A stretch of 6,656 nucleotides of DNA from an uncultured Clostridia bacterium (GCA_947629735.1 CANREX010000083.1:1-6656); one strand, 5' to 3'; counted from the stretch's first letter, positions 1-6,313 are shown. Translations and numbers: made by a program. Notes: generated by a model from the letters alone, not told the origin.

Positions 1-28
1 ATAGGATAGGCATAAGCGCAATGAAATA

Positions 29-77
29 CCGGATTCTTCGACTTCGTTCACTGCGTTCACTCCGCTCAGAATGACAG
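29..77 (+). repeat. Dispersed repeat element, A type, copy 1
   Basis: This is a 49-base element that begins CCGGATTCTTCGAC and ends GCTCAGAATGACAG. Its middle holds GTTCACT twice. The outer ends are the reverse complements, with single substitutions, of the ends of the B-type elements at 128-182 and 6433-6486. Elements of this look (GGATTCTTCG...CAGAATGACA) are common between genes in many bacterial genomes. Their function is not established, and no protein is encoded here. Confidence 0.85.
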
Positions 78-127
78 AAAAAAAGGCTGTCGCCATCGGG
101 CAGAATGACAGGAAAAAATGAATAGAG

Positions 128-182
128 CTGTCATTCCGAGCGATTAAGAACGCGTAGCGTTCGATAGAGCCGAGGAATCCGG
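128..182 (-). repeat. Dispersed repeat element, B type, copy 1 (inverted relative of A)
   Basis: This element starts CTGTCATTCCGAGCG and ends CGAGGAATCCGG. Read on the minus strand it has the same ends as the A elements. Its centre holds a perfect 6-base-pair stem, GAACGC (148-153) and GCGTTC (157-162), with a 3-base loop. It can also pair end to end with A copies on either side (29-77 or 224-272) to form a larger imperfect hairpin. The right-hand copy at 6433-6486 has the same plan with a changed stem. Confidence 0.85.
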
Positions 183-223
183 CAGGGGTTAGCGCATAGG
201 ATAGGCATAAGCGCAATGAAATA

Positions 224-272
224 CCGGATTCTTCGACTTCGTTCACTGCGTTCACTCCGCTCAGAATGACAG
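224..272 (+). repeat. Dispersed repeat element, A type, copy 2
   Basis: It is identical over all 49 bases to the copy at 29-77 and is carried by the larger duplication. It is followed by an A-run and a short tandem repeat that leads towards dapF. Confidence 0.85.
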
Positions 273-321
273 TAAAAAAAGGGCTGTCGCCATCGGGCAG
301 AATGACAGTAAAAAAAGGGCT
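262..321. repeat. 36-base-period tandem repeat ahead of dapF
   Basis: A 24-base segment beginning CAGAATGACAG, followed by T, seven A and GGGCT, occurs at 262-285 and again without change at 298-321. The two are separated by GTCGCCATCGGG. A more divergent version of the same doubling is seen around 67-111. The 58 bases from 322 to dapF contain no clear promoter. TAAAAT at 350-355 could serve as a -10, but no -35 partner is seen at the right distance. Confidence 0.85.
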
Positions 322-379
322 AACGTCCTCAGGCAAGGCGACGTCCGCTTAAAATAATTGGCGGTTTACGGTAAAAAAT

Positions 380-1219
380 ATGTTGAGAAAGTTTTACAAG
401 ATGCACGGCATCGGCAACGACTATATCTACTTCGACTGCATGAGCGAACCGCTTGAAAACGTCGAAGAGCTTGCCGTGCGCTTATCCGACAGGCACTTTT
501 CAATTGGCGGCGACGGGGTTATCCTTTTGTGCCCCTCGACCGTCGCCGACTGCCGCATGAGAATGTTCAACGCGGACGGCTCGGAAGGCAAAATGTGCGG
601 CAACGGAATAAGGTGCGTGGGCAAGCTCGCGCACGATTTGGGCTACGTTAAGGGCAATATATGCTCGATTGAAACGCTTTCGGGGATAAAAAAACTCGCC
701 TTTACGCTCGATTGGCAAGGGCGGGTGACTTCCGCGAAAGTGGACATGGGCGCGCCCGTGCTCGACGGCGAGAAGATACCCTCCGCGATAATGGGAGAAA
801 GGGTCGTAAATCACCCCGTCGAGATCGGCGGGAGGGAATATTTCGTGACCCTCGTCTCCATGGGCAACCCGCACTGCGTGGTGTTCTCCGACCCCGACAA
901 AATCGATATCGAAAATACGGGAAAGCTGTTTGAATTCTCGCCGCTGTTCCCCGAAAGGGTCAACACGGAGTTCGTGCAGGTCGTCGCCCGCAACGAGCTG
1001 AAAATGCGGGTGTGGGAGCGCGGGAGCGGCGAAACGCTCGCCTGCGGAACGGGCGCGTGCGCTGTGACCGTGGCGGCGGTTCTGAACGGCTATGCGGATA
1101 AGGACGTCCCCGTGCGCGTGCACTTAAAAGGCGGCGATCTTATCGTCACCTACACGGACGGCGCGGTCTTCATGGAAGGCGGGGCGGAGCTCGCGTTTAC
1201 GGGCGAAGTGGAAATTTAA
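380..1219 (+). CDS. dapF: Diaminopimelate epimerase
   Basis: The 279-residue protein converts LL-2,6-diaminopimelate to the meso form, the direct precursor of lysine and of peptidoglycan cross-links. It acts in the cytoplasm without a cofactor, using two cysteines as acid and base. Both are present: Cys73 in MCGNG (72-76) and Cys222 in ACGTGACA (221-228). Other family motifs are KMHGIGND near the N-terminus, FNADGSE (63-69), SMGNPHC (160-166), PERVNTEF (191-198) and ERGSGET (213-219). Length is normal for the family and the two-lobed architecture is complete. The ATG at 380 places KMHG at the usual distance from the N-terminus, but no good Shine-Dalgarno lies before it: only TTTACGG at 365-371, then an A-rich run. 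The enzyme that makes its substrate, DapL, is encoded two genes downstream. Identification is firm; the exact start is a little less so. Confidence 0.97.
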   Translation: MLRKFYKMHGIGNDYIYFDCMSEPLENVEELAVRLSDRHFSIGGDGVILLCPSTVADCRMRMFNADGSEGKMCGNGIRCVGKLAHDLGYVKGNICSIETLSGIKKLAFTLDWQGRVTSAKVDMGAPVLDGEKIPSAIMGERVVNHPVEIGGREYFVTLVSMGNPHCVVFSDPDKIDIENTGKLFEFSPLFPERVNTEFVQVVARNELKMRVWERGSGETLACGTGACAVTVAAVLNGYADKDVPVRVHLKGGDLIVTYTDGAVFMEGGAELAFTGEVEI

Positions 1220-1286
1220 CGCAATAAAAAATTTACATATAAAACGCGTTGCTTGCGGCATATATGCGGGGCAATTCAAGGATATC

Positions 1287-1422
1287 GGCGGCTTTAAGGC
1301 GCGTTTCCCGTCGGCAAAACGCCGAAATATAAGTGCGTTTTCCAACAACAAAAAGCCGAAACATGAGTGCGTTCCGTCGGCAAACAAAGCCGATATATGG
1401 GCGGAAGCAAAGGCGTTGTCAA
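1287..1422. repeat. Degenerate 34-base tandem repeat
   Basis: Related boxes start at exactly 34-base steps: GCCGAAATATAAGTGCGTT at 1321, GCCGAAACATGAGTGCGTT at 1355 and GCCGATATATGGGCGGA at 1389. A more diverged unit at 1287 shares with the 1355 unit the string GTCGGCAAA near its end. The units are too diverged and too evenly joined to be a CRISPR array. Two of the junctions create TCGGC...GCCGA dyads (1311-1325 and 1377-1393). Confidence 0.7.
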
Positions 1423-1433
1423 ACGATTTCACA

Positions 1434-1470
1434 GGGCGTTGACACACTTTTTCAAAAGGCGCTGACACAG
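1434..1470. repeat. Pair of GGCG(T/C)TGACACA boxes
   Basis: GGCGTTGACACA starts at 1435 and GGCGCTGACACA at 1458. They are 23 bases apart and differ at one position. The first contains a perfect TTGACA (1439-1444), although no -10 follows it at the usual spacing. The pair could be a duplicated promoter element or a two-site binding region for a regulator of pyrG. Confidence 0.65.
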
Positions 1471-1488
1471 GGTGATTTCAAATATCTT
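1462..1488 (+). promoter_or_regulatory. Possible pyrG promoter
   Basis: CTGACA (1462-1467) is one mismatch from the -35 consensus. TATCTT (1483-1488) is a 4-of-6 match to the -10, with a short 15-base spacer. TTTAAA at 1487-1492 is an alternative -10 with a 19-base spacer. Neither is a strong match, so this is a weak proposal based on position and composition. Confidence 0.3.
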
Positions 1489-1515
1489 TAAAGCAATATA
1501 CAGGCAAATATTTTC

Positions 1516-1520
1516 AGGAG
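1516..1520 (+). promoter_or_regulatory. Ribosome binding site of pyrG
   Basis: AGGAG lies six bases before the ATG at 1527. It supports that start codon, which also gives the conserved N-terminus MTKYIFVTGG. Confidence 0.85.
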
Positions 1521-1526
1521 TAACAT

Positions 1527-3134
1527 ATGACAAAGTACATTTTCGTAACGGGGGGCGTCGTTTCGGGGCTCGGCAAGGGCATAACCGCCGCGTCGCTCGG
1601 CAGACTGTTGAAGTGCAGGGGTTACAAGGTGGCTTCACAGAAGCTCGACCCATACATAAATATCGACCCGGGCACGATGAGCCCCTATCAGCACGGTGAA
1701 GTTTTCGTCACCGACGACGGGGCGGAGACCGACCTCGACCTCGGACATTACGAGCGCTTTATCGACGAAAATCTGAATAAATATTCCAACCTCACCACGG
1801 GCAAGGTGTATTGGAACGTGCTCAACAAGGAGCGCGACGGCGCGTATCTCGGTAAGACGGTGCAGATAATTCCGCATATCACGGACGAGATAAAGTCGTT
1901 CATATATTCCGTCGGGAAAGAGACGGGCGCGGACGTGGTCATCACCGAAATAGGCGGCACGATAGGCGACATCGAAAGCCAGCCTTTCATAGAGGCGATA
2001 AGGCAGGTCGCGCGCGAGGTAGGCAGGGACAACTACTGCTTTATTCACGTGACGTTAGTGCCCTATATTTCGGGCTCGGAGGAGTTCAAATCGAAGCCCA
2101 CTCAGCACTCCGTAAAGGAGTTGCAGGGTATGGGCATCACCCCCGACATAATTATCCCGAGGGTGGATTCCCCCATGCCCGCGGAAGTGCGCGAGAAGAT
2201 AGCCATGTTCTGCAACGTAGAGCCCGAGTGCTGCATTGAAAACCTCACGATGCCCGTGCTCTATCAGTGCCCCATAATGCTTGAAGACAGCCACTTTTCC
2301 GAGATAGTGTGCAAAAGGCTCAAATTAGACCCCCGCGTCATCGACCTCACCGAGTGGAACAAGATGTTGCAGCGCATTGCAAGCCGCGACAAGGTCGTCA
2401 CGATTGCGCTCTGCGGGAAGTACGTACAGCTTCACGACGCATACCTTTCCGTGGCGGAAGCCCTTGCGCACGCGGGCTATGAAAACGCCGCAAAGGTCAA
2501 TATAAAGTGGGTGGACACCGAACTTCTCGGCGCGAACAACGTGGACAATGTGCTCGGCGGAGTGGACGGAATAATCGTCCCCGGCGGGTTCGGCACGCGC
2601 GGCGTCGAGGGCATGATATTGTGCTCGGAATACGCGCGCAAGAAGAATATCCCCTATTTCGGCATATGCCTCGGCATGCAGACGGCGGTCATAGAATTTG
2701 CGCGCAACGCGCTCGGTTTCAAGGACGCGCACTCCTCGGAATTCAACCCCGAGAGCAAGCACCCCGTGATCGATCTGATGCCCGACCAGCACGGTGTGAA
2801 GATGGGCGGAACGATGAGACTCGGCGCATACCCTTGCAAGGTGCTCGGGGATATAATGAAGCAGGCTTACGGCGAGGAAATGATTTCCGAACGCCACCGC
2901 CACAGATATGAATTCAACAACGATTACCGCGAACAAATCGAAAAAGCGGGCATGAAAATTGCGGGCACGTCTCCCGACGGCTTGCTCGTCGAGGCGGTTG
3001 AAATTCCCTCTCTCGACTTCTATATCGGCGTGCAGTTCCACCCCGAATTCAAGTCCCGCCCGCAGTCGGCGCACCCCATCTTCCGCGAGTTTATAAAGCA
3101 CGCGGTGAAGTACGCCGCCAACAAGGGCAAGTGA
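1527..3134 (+). CDS. pyrG: CTP synthase, glutamine hydrolysing
   Basis: The 535-residue protein makes CTP from UTP, ATP and glutamine, the last step of pyrimidine nucleotide synthesis. The N-terminal synthetase domain (about 1-265) carries the P-loop SGLGKGIT (13-20), KLDPYINIDPGTMSP (39-53), the HGEVFVTDDGAETDLDLGHY segment (56-75) and EIGGTIGDIES (141-151). The C-terminal class I glutamine amidotransferase domain (about 290-530) has the oxyanion-loop motif PGGFG (352-356), nucleophile Cys381 in GICLGMQ, and His505 and Glu507 in FHPE. ERHRHRYEFN (455-464) links nucleotide and glutamine sites. Length and all key residues are normal for the family, which works as a tetramer in the cytoplasm and can form filaments. 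The long repeat-rich leader suggests its own promoter. It sits between two diaminopimelate genes without a direct metabolic tie to them. Confidence 0.98.
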   Translation: MTKYIFVTGGVVSGLGKGITAASLGRLLKCRGYKVASQKLDPYINIDPGTMSPYQHGEVFVTDDGAETDLDLGHYERFIDENLNKYSNLTTGKVYWNVLNKERDGAYLGKTVQIIPHITDEIKSFIYSVGKETGADVVITEIGGTIGDIESQPFIEAIRQVAREVGRDNYCFIHVTLVPYISGSEEFKSKPTQHSVKELQGMGITPDIIIPRVDSPMPAEVREKIAMFCNVEPECCIENLTMPVLYQCPIMLEDSHFSEIVCKRLKLDPRVIDLTEWNKMLQRIASRDKVVTIALCGKYVQLHDAYLSVAEALAHAGYENAAKVNIKWVDTELLGANNVDNVLGGVDGIIVPGGFGTRGVEGMILCSEYARKKNIPYFGICLGMQTAVIEFARNALGFKDAHSSEFNPESKHPVIDLMPDQHGVKMGGTMRLGAYPCKVLGDIMKQAYGEEMISERHRHRYEFNNDYREQIEKAGMKIAGTSPDGLLVEAVEIPSLDFYIGVQFHPEFKSRPQSAHPIFREFIKHAVKYAANKGK

Positions 3135-3181
3135 TTTCGCCTATTTAAAAGAGGGCGTTTAAAAGCGTGAAAAAGCGATTC

Positions 3182-3201
3182 GTCGGCATATATGTGCCGA
3201 C
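3182..3201. repeat. Inverted repeat between pyrG and dapL
   Basis: GTCGGCA (3182-3188) and TGCCGAC (3195-3201) form a perfect 7-base-pair dyad around TATATG. It lies 26 bases ahead of the dapL start, in the 93-base gap. No T-run follows, so it is a poor intrinsic terminator. It resembles the TCGGC...GCCGA dyads in the dapF-pyrG gap and may be an operator or part of a common intergenic repeat. Confidence 0.6.
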
Positions 3202-3215
3202 CAACGCGCAAATAT

Positions 3216-3220
3216 AAGGA
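3216..3220 (+). promoter_or_regulatory. Ribosome binding site of dapL
   Basis: AAGGA lies seven bases before the ATG at 3228. This decides the start. An in-frame ATG at 3192 would add 12 residues encoded by the inverted repeat and the binding site itself, which do not resemble the family. Confidence 0.8.
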
Positions 3221-3227
3221 ATCAAAT

Positions 3228-4412
3228 ATGAAATTCAACGAATATTTCAAAAATATTGACGAAAACTATTTATTCGCGGAAGTAGCCAAGCGGGCGGGCG
3301 ATTATTCAGCCGCCAACCCCGATAAAAAGGTTTTGAAACTCGGCATAGGAGACGTCACCCTTCCGCTCGCACCCGCGGTTATACGCGCACTGCACGACGC
3401 CGTGGACGAGATGGCGCGCAAGGAGACGTTTAAGGGCTACGGTCCTTACGAGGGCTACGACTTCCTCAGGGAGAGCATACGCGCCTACTATAAGGATATG
3501 GGCGTGGACATCGACTTGGGCGAGATATTCGTGTCCGACGGGGCGAAGTCCGACCTCGGCAATATCCTCGATATATTTGCAAAGGACAACACCGTGCTCG
3601 TTCCCGACCCCGTCTATCCCGTGTACGTCGATACCAACGTTATGGCGGGCAGAAAGGTAATTTACGCGGGCGCGAACGAGTTCAACGGCTTTTTGCCCAT
3701 ACCCGACTATTCGGTTAAGGCGGACGTTATTTACATCTGTTCCCCCAACAACCCGACGGGCGCGGCGTACAGCAAGGAGCAGCTCAAAGAGTGGGTCGCC
3801 TACGCGAAAAAGGTGGGCGCGGTCATCTTGTACGACGCCGCGTACGAGTGCTTTATCCGCGGCGACGGCGCAGCACGCTCGATATACAGCGTGGAGGGCG
3901 CAAAGGAGTGCGCGATTGAGTTCTGTTCATTTTCCAAAATGGCGGGCTTTACGGGCACGCGCTGCGGATATACCGTCATTCCGTTTGCGCTTGAAAAAGA
4001 CGGGCTGAGCGCGAACAAGCTGTGGTTCAGACGACAGGCGACAAAGTTCAACGGCGTTCCCTACATAGTGCAGAGGGGCGCGGCGGCGGTGTTCACCGAA
4101 GAAGGCAGAAAGCAGATTGCGGAAAATCTCGACTACTACCGTTGCAACGCGGCGATAATAGCGGGGTGCATGGATAAGCTCGGCATATGGTATACGGGCG
4201 GAAAGAATTCCCCTTATATCTGGTTGAAGTGCCCCTACGGCATGGGCAGCTGGGAGTTTTTCGATTATCTTCTAAACAGCGCGCAGGTTGTGGGAACGCC
4301 CGGCGCGGGCTTCGGCAAAAACGGCGAAGGCTTTTTCCGCCTGACCGCTTTCGGCAGCAGGGAAGTTACAGAGGAAGCCGTCGGCAGGATAGAAAAAATG
4401 CTCAACGGTTAA
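3228..4412 (+). CDS. dapL: LL-diaminopimelate aminotransferase
   Basis: The 394-residue protein is a class I/II PLP-dependent aminotransferase. DapL enzymes convert tetrahydrodipicolinate and glutamate in one step to LL-diaminopimelate and 2-oxoglutarate, bypassing the acylated intermediates of the DapD/DapC/DapE route. Family marks are KLGIGDVTLPLAPAV (37-51), TFKGYGPYEGYDFLRE (67-82), PDPVYPVY (126-133), SPNNPTG (172-178), YDAAYE (202-207) with the cofactor-binding Asp203 and Tyr206, and SFSKMAGFTGTR (234-245) with the Schiff-base Lys237. The substrate carboxylate arginine is Arg371 in FFRLTAFG. The GIGDVTLPL and FKGYGP segments separate DapL from generic aspartate aminotransferases. Length is normal. 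Its product is the substrate of DapF encoded upstream, which strengthens the call. The cell therefore probably uses the aminotransferase variant of the pathway found in many Clostridia, chlamydiae and plants. Confidence 0.94.
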   Translation: MKFNEYFKNIDENYLFAEVAKRAGDYSAANPDKKVLKLGIGDVTLPLAPAVIRALHDAVDEMARKETFKGYGPYEGYDFLRESIRAYYKDMGVDIDLGEIFVSDGAKSDLGNILDIFAKDNTVLVPDPVYPVYVDTNVMAGRKVIYAGANEFNGFLPIPDYSVKADVIYICSPNNPTGAAYSKEQLKEWVAYAKKVGAVILYDAAYECFIRGDGAARSIYSVEGAKECAIEFCSFSKMAGFTGTRCGYTVIPFALEKDGLSANKLWFRRQATKFNGVPYIVQRGAAAVFTEEGRKQIAENLDYYRCNAAIIAGCMDKLGIWYTGGKNSPYIWLKCPYGMGSWEFFDYLLNSAQVVGTPGAGFGKNGEGFFRLTAFGSREVTEEAVGRIEKMLNG

Positions 4413-4418
4413 TAAAAT

Positions 4419-4453
4419 CCGCTGGCTTGAATAAGGAAAACCGCTGGCTTGAA
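4419..4453. repeat. Short direct repeat after dapL
   Basis: CCGCTGGCTTGAA occurs at 4419-4431 and 4441-4453, 22 bases apart, in the 173-base gap between dapL and malQ. The same gap also holds GCCGAAAATGTGCGG (4482-4496), which resembles the boxes of the 34-base repeat before pyrG, and a small stem TGCGG/CCGCA (4492-4508). No clear terminator or promoter is visible in the gap. Confidence 0.75.
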
Positions 4454-4585
4454 AAGTCCGCAGAATTTATGGGGCTGCAAAGCCGAAAATGTGCGGTAGT
4501 CTTCCGCAAAACGCAGGGCGCGTAGCTGCGAAATAAGCGGGTAGACGTCCGACAAAAAAGCAAAAAAGATTTACGGGTTATTTTT

Positions 4586-6094
4586 ATGACGATTACGGAT
4601 AAGCGCAGAGGCGCGGGAATACTGTGCCACATATCATCTCTGCCCAACGAGTACGGCATAGGCTCGCTCGGAAAAGAGGCGTACGAGTTTGTGGATATCC
4701 TCAAAAAGAACAACGTCAGGTATTGGCAGGTCTTGCCCTTGCAGCAGACGGGTTTCGGGGATTCCCCATATCAGTCGGTTTGCTGCACTTCGGGCAACCC
4801 GTACTTTATCGACATAGAGGGTTTGAAGCGCGAAGGGCTGCTCGACGACGAGGAGCTCGAAGGGGCGAAGATGCCCGCGGGCGACGTCGACTTCGAGGCG
4901 CTGTACGAAAAGCGTTACGCGCTGTTGAGGCGCGCATATGCCCGATTCAATATCCGCGATGCGAAGTTTGTCGAGTTTATCGAGAGCGGGGAATTCGAAG
5001 ATTACGCGCTGTTTATGTCGCTCAAATCGCGGTACGGCGTGGCGTTCAATCACTTTCCCGATTCCTACAAATACAAGGAAAACCTCGCCATGTACGAGTT
5101 CAGAAACGCGGTCTACCGTTCGGAGTACTGCTTCTGGATGTTCCTGCAATACACCTTTAAAAGGCAGTGGAAGGCGCTCAAAGATTACGCCAACGCAAAC
5201 GGCGTGTATATAATAGGCGACATTCCGCTGTACGTCGCGTACGATTCCTCCGACGTGTGGGCGCGTCCCGAGCTTTTTGCCGTGGACGAGGACTTGAAGC
5301 CCGTTAAAGTTGCGGGAGTTCCCCCCGATTATTTCTCCAAGTCGGGTCAGCTTTGGGGCAATCCTTTATATAATTGGGACGCCATGCGGGCGGAAAACTT
5401 CGATTGGTGGGTCAACAGAATTGCGCGCGCAAAGGAGATGTACGACGTAATAAGGATAGACCACTTCCGCGGTCTGGACAGATACTATTCGATAGACGCC
5501 GACGCGTACAACGCCATGGACGGCGAATGGCTCGTCTGCCCGGGAAGGGAACTTTTCAGCGAGATACGCAAGCGCCTCGGGAAAATCGATATAATAGCGG
5601 AGGACCTCGGGGTTATGGACGAGGGGGTGGAACTCCTCAGGACGCAGACGGGCTTCCCCGGAATGAACGTGCTCATGTTCGCATTCGACGGCGAGGAGGA
5701 CAACTCCTATCTCCCCGAAAATATAAAGGAAAATTCCGTGACTTACACGGGCACGCACGACAACGACACGGCGCTCGGTTTCCTCGAAAAGATGACGGAC
5801 AAGCAGTTCACGGAATTCAAAAAGCGGCTGCGCAAGGCGATGAAAGGGCAGGGGATATATCTGCCGATAGTGGACAGGCGCGACGCGGCAAAGGCGCTTT
5901 GGATGAGCGCGCTGCACACGCGTTCCTACCTTGCCGTGATACCCGTGCAGGATATAATAGGGCTGGATAACTCCGCGAGAATGAACGTTCCCGCCGTTCC
6001 CGACGGGAATTGGAAGTTCCGCCTTGAAAGCATGCCCCCGCGCAACGCGATGGCTGAGCTGAAAAATCAGATAAGGGCGAGCGGAAGGGATTGA
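4586..6094 (+). CDS. malQ: 4-alpha-glucanotransferase (amylomaltase, GH77)
   Basis: The 502-residue cytoplasmic enzyme transfers alpha-1,4-glucan segments between malto-oligosaccharides and releases glucose. It serves maltodextrin or glycogen use. The GH77 barrel is complete: GILCHISSLPNEYGIGSLG (11-29), YWQVLPLQQTGFGDSPYQS (46-64), GDIPLYVAYDSSDVW (211-225) and PDYFSKSGQLWGNPLYNW (247-264). The nucleophile is Asp292 in RIDHFRG, the acid/base is Glu339 in IAEDLG, and the transition-state stabiliser is Asp392 in GTHDND. The C-terminal ARMNVPAVPDGNWKFRL (464-480) is the expected acceptor-side motif. Size is that of the compact bacterial form without the N-terminal extension of the E. coli type. 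There is no clear Shine-Dalgarno before the ATG at 4586, only TTTACGG (4570-4576) and a T-run, so expression may be weak or the start unusual. No other sugar gene is nearby. A pair of hairpins follows the stop. Confidence 0.97.
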   Translation: MTITDKRRGAGILCHISSLPNEYGIGSLGKEAYEFVDILKKNNVRYWQVLPLQQTGFGDSPYQSVCCTSGNPYFIDIEGLKREGLLDDEELEGAKMPAGDVDFEALYEKRYALLRRAYARFNIRDAKFVEFIESGEFEDYALFMSLKSRYGVAFNHFPDSYKYKENLAMYEFRNAVYRSEYCFWMFLQYTFKRQWKALKDYANANGVYIIGDIPLYVAYDSSDVWARPELFAVDEDLKPVKVAGVPPDYFSKSGQLWGNPLYNWDAMRAENFDWWVNRIARAKEMYDVIRIDHFRGLDRYYSIDADAYNAMDGEWLVCPGRELFSEIRKRLGKIDIIAEDLGVMDEGVELLRTQTGFPGMNVLMFAFDGEEDNSYLPENIKENSVTYTGTHDNDTALGFLEKMTDKQFTEFKKRLRKAMKGQGIYLPIVDRRDAAKALWMSALHTRSYLAVIPVQDIIGLDNSARMNVPAVPDGNWKFRLESMPPRNAMAELKNQIRASGRD

Positions 6095-6118
6095 ATCGGT
6101 TGTGAATGTGTTTTAAGT

Positions 6119-6150
6119 GGCGGCGGGGCGTTTTGCCCCGCCGCCTTTGT
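6119..6150 (+). terminator. Probable terminator of malQ
   Basis: A perfect 11-base-pair GC stem, GGCGGCGGGGC (6119-6129) and GCCCCGCCGCC (6135-6145), has a GTTTT loop and is followed by TTTGT. It lies 24 bases after the malQ stop. The T-tract is short, but stem strength and position fit an intrinsic terminator. Confidence 0.75.
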
Positions 6151-6155
6151 GTGAA

Positions 6156-6185
6156 GGGCGGCGAGGTTTTTTAACCTCGCCGCCC
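6156..6185. terminator. Second GC hairpin, possible back-up terminator
   Basis: GGGCGGCGAGGTT (6156-6168) and AACCTCGCCGCCC (6173-6185) form a perfect 13-base-pair stem with a TTTT loop. It has the same plan as the hairpin 37 bases upstream. It lacks a T-tract after it on either strand, so its role as a terminator is uncertain. Confidence 0.45.
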
Positions 6186-6220
6186 CTCGTACGCTCCCGC
6201 AAAACGCAGATAAAAAAGTT

Positions 6221-6263
6221 CACAAAAATTTGTGTGCGGTTGCGCGCCCGCAAATTTTTCGTG
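6221..6263. repeat. AT-rich imperfect hairpin
   Basis: CACAAAAATTTG (6221-6232) pairs with CAAATTTTTCGTG (6251-6263), with one bulged C at 6260. An inner CGG/CCG pairing (6237-6239 with 6248-6250) closes the loop. It is not followed by a T-run. Confidence 0.6.
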
Positions 6264-6280
6264 ATTATGAGCGGGCTTCT

Positions 6281-6313
6281 TCTCGGCAAATGTTGCCCTT
6301 ACATTTGCCGAGA
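6281..6313. repeat. Perfect 13-base-pair hairpin
   Basis: TCTCGGCAAATGT (6281-6293) and ACATTTGCCGAGA (6301-6313) flank a 7-base loop. No T-tract follows on either strand, so it is not an ordinary terminator. It could be a dispersed palindromic unit or a structure in a read-through transcript. Confidence 0.8.

Larger units (their letters stand above)
1..308. repeat. Direct duplication of a roughly 111-base intergenic block
   Basis: Bases 1-77 recur without a mismatch at 196-272 (offset 195). The match continues, with two inserted bases, to 111 and 308. The block starts ATAGGATAGGCATAAGCGC, contains one copy of the A-type element described separately, and ends with an A-run and GCTGTCGCCATCGGGCAG. 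An inverted relative of the element lies between the two copies. The first copy begins at the window edge and may extend further left. No open reading frame of note crosses this region and no transposase is present. The near identity suggests a recent local duplication or frequent gene conversion. Confidence 0.93.
1220..1526. other. 307-base gap between dapF and pyrG with no gene
   Basis: No plausible coding region lies here. The gap contains a degenerate 34-base tandem repeat (1287-1422), a 23-base-spaced pair of TGACACA boxes (1434-1470) and an AT-rich pyrG leader (1471-1526). No clear intrinsic terminator follows dapF. The best candidate is a weak stem AAAACGC (1316-1322) with GCGTTTT (1335-1341), loop 12, and it lies inside the repeat. 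Pyrimidine control of pyrG in some Bacillota uses a GGGC transcript start and a leader terminator; I do not see that arrangement before the start codon. Confidence 0.7.

Noticed and set aside
1..308. Transposon or insertion sequence
   Set aside because: The inverted ends are short, no transposase is encoded, and I see no target-site duplication. A non-autonomous element cannot be excluded but is not supported.
500..1123. 207-codon open frame on the minus strand inside dapF
   Set aside because: It is opposite dapF, has a composition rich in His, Arg and Ala typical of antisense frames, and shows no motif.
1287..1422. CRISPR array
   Set aside because: The 34-base units are diverged along their whole length, are directly joined without unique spacers, and no cas gene is nearby.
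1471..1526. pyrG attenuator leader of the GGGC type
   Set aside because: No leader stem followed by a T-run lies between the possible promoter and the start codon.
2325..3101. 258-codon open frame on the minus strand inside pyrG
   Set aside because: It lies wholly opposite a gene with intact catalytic motifs, resembles no family, and is expected from GC-rich codon bias.
3192..3227. Earlier start for dapL at 3192
   Set aside because: The added residues are encoded by an inverted repeat and the ribosome binding site. The ATG at 3228 has AAGGA at the proper distance and matches the family N-terminus.
4187..4525. 112-codon + strand frame overlapping the end of dapL
   Set aside because: Most of it is the second frame of dapL, and the rest is the repeat-containing gap. 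It has no family resemblance.
5366..5970. Open frames of 183-198 codons on both strands inside malQ
   Set aside because: Both overlap the catalytic part of malQ and carry no recognisable domain.
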